Part shown: piece by piece, positions 27,418 through 34,523 of the stretch
How positions within the stretch are numbered: position 1 is the first letter of the stretch
Layout of the letters: each line of letters opens with the position of its first letter
DNA from: Prevotella dentasini JCM 15908
GTDB lineage: Bacteria > Bacteroidota > Bacteroidia > Bacteroidales > Bacteroidaceae
Reading direction: 5' to 3'
NCBI RefSeq assembly: GCF_000614065.1
Contig: NZ_BAKG01000009.1
Span: 40,093-104,092, forward strand
DNA: 64,000 bases
Made by a program: the position numbers and the translations under genes
The notes under the pieces: generated by a model
What the model saw: only the letters and a program-made list of their open reading frames with translations
Databases searched by the model: none
Told to the model about the DNA's origin: nothing

Positions 27418-27905
27418 GTAGGGACAGGCCCTGTGCCTGTCCGAAACATGCGGAACGTACAGACACGCGGTCTGTCCCTACATTTTCGATTGTGGTCTGC
27501 CGTATATTGGCATCCTGAAAATGTTTATTCTGTATATTCATCCTGCATTGCACGTGGAGCGCAAGCGGATTGTAGGGACAGGCCCTGTGCCTGTCCGCAT
27601 TTCTCGTATCGGACAGACACGCGGTCTGTCCCTACATTTTCGATTGTGGTCTGCCGCATATTTGCATCCTGAAAATGTTTATTCTGTATATTCATCCTGC
27701 ATTGCATGCGGAGCGCAAGCAGCTTGTAGGGACAGGCCCTGTGCCTGTCCGCATTTCTCATATCGTACAGACACGCGGTCTGTCCCTACATTTTCAATTG
27801 TTGTCTGCCGTATATTGGCATCCTGAAAATGTTTATTCCGTATATTCAGCCTGCATTGCACGTGGAGCACAGGCAGCCTGTAGGGACAGGCCTCGTGCCT
27901 GTCCG
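27418..27905. repeat. Tandem array of A elements, period 154 bp (3 full + 1 half)
   Basis: GTAG starts at 27418, 27572, 27726 and 27880, exactly 154 bp apart. The first three are 64-bp cores ending CTAC at 27481, 27635 and 27789; the fourth has only the first hairpin. The 90-bp spacers are almost identical to each other, so this array is recent. No gene lies in 27181-28188. A short AGACGA/TCGTCT hairpin with Ts sits at about 28080-28103, next to the promoter of the following gene. Confidence 0.9.
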
Positions 27906-28188
27906 CTCCACCTGTGGTGCAGGCAGAAAATACGAAAGAATAGGTCTTACACGCGGATATCCTTTTTACAGCAAGTGAAATGCAGGAAGGTACACTCCGC
28001 GATACAGCGACATGCGGCCGCAAAGCCGGGGCACACTGCCGACCGGATAAGTTAAAAACCAATAAGAAAGGCTTGGGCAGACGATACCTTCGTCTTTTTC
28101 TTCTTACTTTTGCAGAGCCAAAGACCCGTTCCGCCTTGCCCGAAAAGGAGTAGGAAAGGGACGTTGAAATACTATCTCAGAAGTAATT

Positions 28189-29262
28189 ATGAAGAAAGCA
28201 CAGCAAGTTCTCATGCTCATCACCTGCCTTGCGGTGATAGCAGCCGCAGCCGTCCGACGCGACGGGAAGATACTCGGACACAAGCTCAACGACACCACGG
28301 CGACCGCAAAGGCGGCTGCCGACACGATAACCCTGCTCGACGACGGGACGGCGGTGGTCAACACCACACCGCTGGCAAAGGACATATCCGGCTTCGGAGG
28401 CCCTGTGCCGCTGAAAATATACATCAAGGACAACAGGATTACGGAAGTTCGCGCACTCAGAAACAACGAGACGCCCGAGTTTTTCGGTCTCGCCAAGCCC
28501 CTCCTGCGCTCGTGGAACGGAAAGACGCCCGAAGAGGCGCAGCAGCTGAAAGTCGACGCCGTCAGCGGAGCCACCTACTCCTCGCGCGGCATCATCGGCA
28601 ACCTGCACCGCGGACTCGCCTACGCGGCCCACAACTCCGGGAAAATTAACGCGGCCGGCAAGGCAGACCCCGGACTGAAGACCATCATCGGCACTGTCGT
28701 CGTACTGCTGTCCGCCCTCGTCCCGCTCTTCCTGAAAAGCCGTCGCTACCGCATTGCCCAGCTCGTGCTCAATGTTGCCGTACTCGGATTTTGGTGCGGA
28801 GAGTTCCTGTCGTGGTCGCTCTTCGTCAACTATATGTCCAACGGCATCAGCTTTTGGAACTCTATCGTCCCCGTAGTCATGCTCGTCGTGGCGTTCGGCT
28901 ATCCGCTTTTCGGAAAGAAAAACTACTATTGTACCAATGTCTGCCCCTGCGGTTCGCTGCAAGACCTTGCCTCTATGGCCAACAGGCGGCACAGATGGCA
29001 GATGGGCAGCAACACCGTCAGGCGGCTCGGCCTTTTCCGCCAGAGCCTCTTTGCCGTCCTCCTCGGCCTGATGCTCTGCGGCATCGGCTCGGAGTGGATG
29101 GACTACGAGGTCTTCTCGGCCTTCGTCTTCACCTCGGCGAGCAGCGTCGTCCTCGTCCTCGGGGCAGTCGTCCTCCTGCTTTCCTTCTTCGTTCCGCGCC
29201 CCTATTGCCGCTTTGTCTGCCCTACCGGCACGCTGTTCCGGATAGCCGAGCGGAGGAAATAG
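28189..29262 (+). CDS. FMN-binding, NosR/NapH-like membrane redox protein
   Basis: Membrane flavoprotein of 357 residues. An N-terminal signal-anchor (QQVLMLITCLAVIAAAAV) is followed by an FMN-binding domain (about residues 60-155) with DAVSGATYSS, the SGAT flavinylation motif in which ApbE attaches FMN to Thr. Four to five membrane helices follow, with two Fer4_5-type cysteine motifs, CTNVCPCGS and CRFVCPTG. This fits an extracytosolic electron-transfer protein of the NosR/RnfG type. No ApbE or partner oxidoreductase gene is adjacent. Promoter box TACTTTTG lies near 28107. The electron acceptor is unknown. Confidence 0.82.
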   Translation: MKKAQQVLMLITCLAVIAAAAVRRDGKILGHKLNDTTATAKAAADTITLLDDGTAVVNTTPLAKDISGFGGPVPLKIYIKDNRITEVRALRNNETPEFFGLAKPLLRSWNGKTPEEAQQLKVDAVSGATYSSRGIIGNLHRGLAYAAHNSGKINAAGKADPGLKTIIGTVVVLLSALVPLFLKSRRYRIAQLVLNVAVLGFWCGEFLSWSLFVNYMSNGISFWNSIVPVVMLVVAFGYPLFGKKNYYCTNVCPCGSLQDLASMANRRHRWQMGSNTVRRLGLFRQSLFAVLLGLMLCGIGSEWMDYEVFSAFVFTSASSVVLVLGAVVLLLSFFVPRPYCRFVCPTGTLFRIAERRK

Positions 29263-29289
29263 ACAGAGCAGACAGGCTGCCTGCACCTT

Positions 29290-29427
29290 GTTTGTGGTGC
29301 AGACAGGAGGTGCATAAATGACAGATTCTTGACGCAAACACCCTGCCTGTTGCAAGCGGATATGTAGGGACAGACCTCGTGTCTGTCCGATGCGGGTATG
29401 GCGGACAGGCACGGGGCCTGTCCCTAC
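29290..29427. repeat. A element with its conserved spacer, inverted
   Basis: Core 29364-29427 (GTAG to CTAC) with the conserved spacer on its left in reverse orientation (29290-29363, reading on the minus strand CCGCTTGCAACAGGCAGGGT and so on). It lies just after the FMN-binding gene. Confidence 0.8.
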
Positions 29428-29603
29428 AGGCTGCCCGCACTTCGTTTGTGGTGCAGACAGGGGGCATGGGAGCGAATCCCGGCACAACGGCCGTCGTACA
29501 GGCATTTTGCTTGTGCCGGACGCACGTAATGTCATATATACGAAACAGCCTTGCAGCGCATGTAGCGTTGCAAGGCCTCTCTCTTTCTTTGCTTCCGGCA
29601 AAG

Positions 29604-30089
29604 TTATTCAGCGTGGTTGGCGCGTACAGCGGTCAGCATCCACACTGTCTTCTCCTGTTCGCGGAGGAAGTCGCTCATGATGGCCACGGTGGTGTCGTCC
29701 TTGGCTTCGTTTGCCACCTCAATGATTTTACGTTCGCGTGCAATGAGTGTCTTGTAGGTTTCCAAGAGATTTGCGAAAGCCTCCTGCCCATTGTGAATCT
29801 CGCCTGCCTCGCTCACTTCCGAAGTCTGGAGATAAGCACTGTAGCGGCTCTCGGGCACAGCACCCAGCTGCAGGATACGCTCAGCTACTTCGTCTACCTT
29901 CTCGGCAGTGTCGTTATACAGTTCCTCATATTTGGCGTGCATGATGAAGAAGCTGTGTCCCTTCACGTTCCAGTGGAATCCGCGGAGGTTGGTATAATAA
30001 ACCTGAAGGTCGGCCAGCAGTACCGAGAGGTTGCTAACTACGTCCTGAACTTTCTTCTCGTCTAAACCTAAATAATCTAAAGTCTTCAT
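29604..30089 (-). CDS. dps: Dps ferritin-like DNA-protection protein
   Basis: Dodecameric mini-ferritin that oxidises Fe(II) with hydrogen peroxide and shields DNA. Length is 161 residues. The start at 30089 gives MKTLDYLGLDEKKVQDVV. The ferroxidase motif is present: FHWNVKGHSFFIMHAKYEELYND, with its His, Asp/Glu ligands. The upstream region holds a Bacteroidota promoter and an OxyR-like operator (30165-30200). In Bacteroides fragilis dps is known to be under OxyR control, so peroxide induction is likely here. No OxyR gene lies in the window. Confidence 0.93.
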   Translation of the reverse strand: MKTLDYLGLDEKKVQDVVSNLSVLLADLQVYYTNLRGFHWNVKGHSFFIMHAKYEELYNDTAEKVDEVAERILQLGAVPESRYSAYLQTSEVSEAGEIHNGQEAFANLLETYKTLIARERKIIEVANEAKDDTTVAIMSDFLREQEKTVWMLTAVRANHAE

Positions 30090-30134
30090 AATCTTTTTCC
30101 TTTCTATTAATGTTTTTGTTATCTTTTCTTGATG

Positions 30135-30165
30135 CAAAGGTAGCGGTTTGCCGCATATCGCACAA
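30135..30165 (-). promoter_or_regulatory. dps promoter
   Basis: Minus strand TACCTTTG (30142-30135) with TTG 20 bp upstream (30165-30163). The leader is about 40 nt and has a purine-rich AAAGGAAAAAG before the ATG. Confidence 0.7.
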
Positions 30166-30200
30166 CAGATAAAATCTATACGCGTATAGATAAATTCTAT
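30165..30200 (-). promoter_or_regulatory. OxyR-like operator upstream of dps
   Basis: ACAG-N7-CTAT-N6-ATAG-N7-CTAT, very near the E. coli OxyR consensus (ATAG-N7-CTAT repeated with N7 between). The centre is the perfect 18-bp palindrome ATCTATACGCGTATAGAT. It abuts the -33 box, an activator position. Confidence 0.65.
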
Positions 30201-30401
30201 ATGATGTCGTTTCTCTTTGGTATTCAGTGGCTTACAGCGTGTTTTCTGCTTTTCGGAAATTGTCGGGAATCTGTTGGAAAACCATCCAGAGGCGTTTTCA
30301 TGCCGCCTTTTTCCATCCTGCCGGGTCTGTTGCGGCCCTGTCCGCTGCGGTGGGCGGTGAACCTGTTTCCGTATGCCCTGCTTCTTGCCGTTCGGTTTTG
30401 T

Positions 30402-30580
30402 GGACAGACACGGGGTTTGTCCGCACATTATTGCTTGCTGTAAACAGGGTCTTCGCGCCTGTAATCTGTCCTTTATGTACATTTTGTTTGGCTTGCAGGC
30501 GAAGAGCAGGCTGCCTGTAGGGACAGGCCCTGTGCCTGTCCGAAGCATGCGGAGCGGACAGACACGCGGTCTGTCCCTAC
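30402..30580. repeat. A elements: degenerate half copy plus full copy
   Basis: A decayed second half (GGACAGAC ... ending CCGCAC at 30426) is followed 154 bp later by the matching end CTAC at 30580. The full core is 30517-30580. A further degraded GTAGGGGTACATCCCGTG lies at about 30612. I see no gene in 30201-30813. Confidence 0.8.
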
Positions 30581-30690
30581 ATTGTTACTCTTCTTTGGTG
30601 TGGGAATCCTGTAGGGGTACATCCCGTGTTTGTCCGTTTTGTATGGGGTTGGCTGCTTCTTTGCACGGGGCATTGACTATCAACGAGTTA

Positions 30691-30772
30691 TGAAAGTGCC
30701 GCTTTCACCATGCGAAAGTATCGTTTTGACCATGCGAAAGTGCCACTCTCGCAAGACGAGAGTGGCACTTTC
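30691..30772. repeat. B element with compensating arm changes
   Basis: Here the main arms are GAAAGTGCCACTCTCG and CGAGAGTGGCACTTTC. Both differ from the usual GTTTTC/GAAAAC part in a way that keeps all 16 pairs. It lies 42 bp past the stop of the minus-strand cyclophilin gene. Confidence 0.85.
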
Positions 30773-30813
30773 CTGTCAGCCGGAGGACAGGCGGATGCCT
30801 GCCCGAAGCTGCA

Positions 30814-31497
30814 TCAGGGGCAGTAGGCGCGCACGATGCGTATGTCGGCCGTGGGGCGGTCGTTGCCGTCGGTGGCTGTGCGCTGTATGCGGTCGACCAC
30901 CTCAAGACCCTCTACCACCTCTCCGAAGACGGTGTACTGGCCGTCGAGGTGGGGCGTTCCCCCCTGCGTGCGGTAGAGCTCGCGCACTTCGGGCGTAAGG
31001 GTTACGCTGCCTCCCGTATTGGTGTCGAGGCGTTGCTGCACCCGGTCGAGCTGTTCGTCGTTGAACTGGCGGCCCCAGACGATGTAGAACTGCGTGGCCG
31101 ATGACCGCCGCTCGGGGTTGACGCTGTCCGGCTCGCGTGCGGCGGCGACGGCACCGCGCTTGTGGAGGAGCTGCGGATAGTGGATTTCGGCAGGCTGCGA
31201 GTAGCTTTCGGGCGTGTCGCCGAGTTGCTGTCCTGCCGTGGCGGTCTTGGAGCCGAGGTCGCCTGTCTGCACCATGAAGTCGCGGATGACGCGGTGGAAG
31301 AGCACGCCGTCGTAGGCACCGCTGCCGACAAGGCGGAGGAAGTTGTCGCGGTGTCCCGGCGTCTCGTTGTAGAGCCGTATGCGGATGGTGCCGCTGTCGG
31401 TTTCCAATACTACTTCCCTGCGCAGCGTGTCGGCCGGCTGGGCGTGGAGGGCTGTTGCCAGAAGGCAGAGCAGCGAAAGGAGGAGGATTTTCTTCAT
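30814..31497 (-). CDS. Cyclophilin-type peptidylprolyl isomerase, secreted
   Basis: Peptidyl-prolyl cis-trans isomerase of 227 residues with signal peptide MKKILLLSLLCLLATALHAQ. Cyclophilin core: FHRVIRDFMVQTGDLGS (catalytic Arg), the FYIVWG region in SATQFYIVWGRQFN, and the closing GQYTVFGEVVEGLEVVDRI. An insert of about 40 residues between ALDTNTGG and TPHLDG is common in Bacteroidales versions. It helps folding in the periplasm. It has no operon partner. Confidence 0.92.
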   Translation of the reverse strand: MKKILLLSLLCLLATALHAQPADTLRREVVLETDSGTIRIRLYNETPGHRDNFLRLVGSGAYDGVLFHRVIRDFMVQTGDLGSKTATAGQQLGDTPESYSQPAEIHYPQLLHKRGAVAAAREPDSVNPERRSSATQFYIVWGRQFNDEQLDRVQQRLDTNTGGSVTLTPEVRELYRTQGGTPHLDGQYTVFGEVVEGLEVVDRIQRTATDGNDRPTADIRIVRAYCP

Positions 31498-31758
31498 AAC
31501 TTGTTGTTTTGGGGCAAAATTAGCAAAAAAGGGGGAAAGAAAGAAGAAAATTTGTTATCTTTGCAAAAGAATTGCAGGATTTTCCGGCAGAACTTCCGTT
31601 TGTCGGCCCGGCACCGGCAGGGCGCAGCCTCTCCGTAGCGGAGATGTCGCGCCGGCATCTGCCTGATGCCTGTCTGCACGAAAGTCCCTGCACAGTGTCC
31701 GCCTGACGGTCGGCACGCCATCACCATAAGGGGAAACCATACAAAAACAAGAAGAATA

Positions 31759-32856
31759 ATGACACTATATCCGAAACTTATCACCGACGCACTGGCGCAG
31801 GTAGTCTACGCCGGTACGAAGAAGAATCTCGTAGAGAGCGGCATGGTGGCCGACAACCTGCACATAGACGGCATGAAGGTCAGTTTCTCGCTCATCTTCC
31901 CACGCGAGACCGACCCGTTCATGAAGTCGACCATCAAGGCTGCCGAGGCGCAGATACACTATTCCGTGGGCAAGGACGTGGAGGTGGAGATTACCCCCGA
32001 GTTCAAGAGCGCGCCCCGTCCCGAGGTGGGCAAGCTGCTGCCGCAGGTGAAGAACGTCATTGCCGTCAGCTCGGGCAAGGGCGGCGTGGGCAAGAGCACC
32101 GTCTCTGCCAATCTCGCCATAGCCCTCGCGCGGCTGGGCTACAAGGTGGGGCTGCTCGATACCGACATATTCGGGCCGTCGATGCCGAAGATGTTCGGCG
32201 TGGAGGAGGAGCGGCCGTATGGCGTGCAGAAGGACGGGCGACAGCTCATAGAGCCGATAGAGAAGTACGGCGTGAAGCTGCTGTCCATCGGATTCTTCGT
32301 CAAGCCCGACACGGCGACGCTCTGGCGCGGAGGCATGGCGACGTCGGCGCTGAAGCAGCTCATTGCCGATGCCGACTGGGGCGAGCTTGACTACTTCATA
32401 CTCGATACTCCCCCGGGGACGAGCGACATCCACCTGACGCTCCTGCAGACGCTTGCCATCACGGGTGCCATCATCGTGTCGACACCGCAGGCCGTGGCTC
32501 TGGCGGATGCGCGCAAGGGTATCGACATGTACAGCAACGACAAGGTGAACGTTCCCATCCTCGGTCTGGTGGAGAATATGGCATGGTTTACGCCTGCCGA
32601 ACTGCCGGAGAACAAGTATTACATCTTCGGCAAGGACGGCTGCAAGAATCTTGCCAAGGAGATGAATTGTCCGCTGCTGGCGCAGATACCGCTCGTGCAG
32701 AGCATCTGCGAGAGCGGTGACGGAGGCGCGCCCTCGGCCACGCGGGTAGACAGCGTTACGGGACAGGCGTTCCTGTCTCTGGCGCAGGCTGTGGTAACGG
32801 TGGTCAACCGCCGCAACAAGGAGCAGGCTCCGACGAGGATTGTAAAGGTAAACTAA
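31759..32856 (+). CDS. Mrp/NBP35-family Fe-S cluster carrier ATPase
   Basis: Cytoplasmic ATPase that carries Fe-S clusters to target proteins, 365 residues. An N-terminal DUF59/MIP18-like domain (MTLYPKLITDALAQV ... ) is followed by the P-loop SSGKGGVGKST (deviant Walker A), switch GLLDTDIFGPSMP and ILDTPPGTSD. The usual C-terminal CxxC for cluster binding is not obvious; the nearest Cys are KDGCKN and EMNCP. The start at 31759 is chosen because the upstream 31 codons are non-conserved. A TATCTTTG box at about 31556 is a possible distant promoter. Confidence 0.9.
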   Translation: MTLYPKLITDALAQVVYAGTKKNLVESGMVADNLHIDGMKVSFSLIFPRETDPFMKSTIKAAEAQIHYSVGKDVEVEITPEFKSAPRPEVGKLLPQVKNVIAVSSGKGGVGKSTVSANLAIALARLGYKVGLLDTDIFGPSMPKMFGVEEERPYGVQKDGRQLIEPIEKYGVKLLSIGFFVKPDTATLWRGGMATSALKQLIADADWGELDYFILDTPPGTSDIHLTLLQTLAITGAIIVSTPQAVALADARKGIDMYSNDKVNVPILGLVENMAWFTPAELPENKYYIFGKDGCKNLAKEMNCPLLAQIPLVQSICESGDGGAPSATRVDSVTGQAFLSLAQAVVTVVNRRNKEQAPTRIVKVN

Positions 32857-32966
32857 CGGCCCGGACTGGGCGGCAGAAACATCAGACCGATGCAGGGAAT
32901 GTCCCGGCATCGGTCTTTTTTCTTTCCATAGTTCTGCGGTCTGCTGCCCTGTAGGGCGGTGGGGCG

Positions 32967-33671
32967 TCATCCTGCCCACCCTTCCATCAGGTCGGCGAGT
33001 TCGGCAAAGCGGTCGAGCCTGACCAGCCGCGGGTGCGCATATTCTGCCGTAACCTCGTGCTGCCACTCTATGTGGTAGGGGATATGCACCGCCCAGCCAC
33101 CCAGTTCGAGGACCGGGGCAATGTCGGAACGGAAGGAATTGCCGACCATCAGGAAACGGTCGGTGTCCGTAGAGAAACGCCGGCAGAGCCGTCGGTAGGC
33201 ATCAGGCGTCTTGTCGGACACAATGACGACGTCGTCGAAGAGCGTCGCCAGTCCCGAACGGGCGAGCTTGTTCTCCTGATCGAGCAGCTCGCCCTTGGTG
33301 AAGACCACGAGGCGGTAGCGGCCGAGGGCACGCAGGCGCGCGAGCGTCTCCCCGACATGGGGCAGGGGAGTGCCGGGCAGGCGGAGGAGCGTCTTTCCGA
33401 GTTCGAGAATACGGGCCGTCTCTTCGGCCGTCAGGCGTCCGTCGCTCACGCGCACGGCATTTTCTATCAGCGAGAGCACAAAGGCCTTGCAGCCATAGCC
33501 GAGCAGGGGCATGTTGGCGGTTTCGGTGGCAAAGAGAGCCTCGGCCGTCTCGTCGGGCGAGGCATAGTGGGCGAGCAGCCGGCAGTAGTCCTTTTCTACA
33601 GAGCTGAAGAATGTCTGGCAGTCCCAGAGCGTGTCGTCGGCATCGAAGGCGATGAGAGATATTCGGTTCAT
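32967..33671 (-). CDS. HAD-superfamily hydrolase
   Basis: Phosphatase-like HAD protein of 234 residues. Motif I is FDADDTLWD (nucleophile Asp), motif II is VVFTKGE, the motif III Lys is in SDKTPDAY and motif IV is VGNSFRSDI. The cap is helical (subclass I). The substrate is unknown; YjjG- or phosphoglycolate-like activity is possible. The start at 33671 excludes 62 unrelated upstream codons. The lipoprotein gene ends 16 bp upstream on the same strand, so they may be co-transcribed. Confidence 0.85.
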   Translation of the reverse strand: MNRISLIAFDADDTLWDCQTFFSSVEKDYCRLLAHYASPDETAEALFATETANMPLLGYGCKAFVLSLIENAVRVSDGRLTAEETARILELGKTLLRLPGTPLPHVGETLARLRALGRYRLVVFTKGELLDQENKLARSGLATLFDDVVIVSDKTPDAYRRLCRRFSTDTDRFLMVGNSFRSDIAPVLELGGWAVHIPYHIEWQHEVTAEYAHPRLVRLDRFAELADLMEGWAG

Positions 33672-33687
33672 GGCAGTATTCTGACGG

Positions 33688-34125
33688 TTATTTCGTGGCC
33701 ACCTGACTCTTCCAGACCCACAGCTCGGCAGCCTGAAAGCGGATGAGGAGCTTGTTGCCCCCGTCGGTCTCAATGCTCCCTTTCTCCCCGGGCTGCAGGA
33801 GGAAGACCTCTCCCGAGTTGAGCTGACGGATGAGAACGGAGTCCCGGGCCGACGCACGCGACGGACTGGGAAGCATGTCGAGCGTCTCGGGCATGCGTGT
33901 GCCGAAGCACGGTTCGGTTACGGTGGCGTTGGAAGGGCTGCTGGCCCGGAAGCCGGCATTGCGGACATTGGCCGACCTGACGCGCTGGTCGCCCATGTCG
34001 ACGGTCTCGTTGGCCGGTACGGCGGCAGCGGTGTCGGCAGCCTTGGGCGGCGTTTCCGTCTTCCCGTTGGAGCATCCGCAGGCCATGACGGCGGTAAGGA
34101 GGCTGATGGATAGTATTCTTTTCAT
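33688..34125 (-). CDS. Hypothetical small lipoprotein
   Basis: 145 residues beginning MKRILSISLLTAVMACGC, a lipoprotein signal. The mature part is Ala/Thr-rich (KAADTAAAVPANETV) and ends with RFQAAELWVWKSQVATK, probably beta-rich. No known domain is recognised. A TAACTTTG box on the minus strand (34194-34187) is the likely promoter. It is followed closely by the HAD gene. Confidence 0.7.
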   Translation of the reverse strand: MKRILSISLLTAVMACGCSNGKTETPPKAADTAAAVPANETVDMGDQRVRSANVRNAGFRASSPSNATVTEPCFGTRMPETLDMLPSPSRASARDSVLIRQLNSGEVFLLQPGEKGSIETDGGNKLLIRFQAAELWVWKSQVATK

Positions 34126-34316
34126 ACGGTCGTGTTGTTTCGGCCGGCGGACGGAGGCACGCAGGCGACGGTCCGGGGCGGTGCTGCAAAGTTACGACAA
34201 TATCTTGAAAATATGCCCGGACGGGAAATACAATATGATGAACAATGCTGCTTTTCTCGTCCGCCATGATGGAGCTGTGCTTCGGTTACGGTCTCGGGCG
34301 ACTTTGCAGGCGAAAA

Positions 34317-34348
34317 TTTGGCAGGCAGACGAAACTTCCGTACCTTTG
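34317..34348 (+). promoter_or_regulatory. mutS2 promoter
   Basis: TTTG (34317-34320), 20 bp, TACCTTTG (34341-34348). The mutS2 start lies about 170 bp further on. The leader includes a C-like element, CTCCTCCCCC (34369-34378) with GGCAGGGAGG (34392-34401). Nothing else is seen in 34126-34523. Confidence 0.7.
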
Positions 34349-34523
34349 CAGGGAAAGTTTCTCCGAACCTCCTCCCCCAAGGGAAAGGGAAGGCAGGGAG
34401 GAAGTCCGGCCGCAAGAAGTCTCCCGGGAGGCCGGGTCGGGGCAGGGAACTCCTTTCACCGCCAGTAACCGGCCGGGCCACGGACCCGTCTGTTTGTCAA
34501 TTCGTAAACTTGTCAGTCAATCA

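Noticed and set aside
27418..27905. CRISPR array
   Set aside because: The period is 154 bp, the repeated part is a 64-bp double hairpin and spacers are nearly identical, unlike CRISPR; no cas genes.
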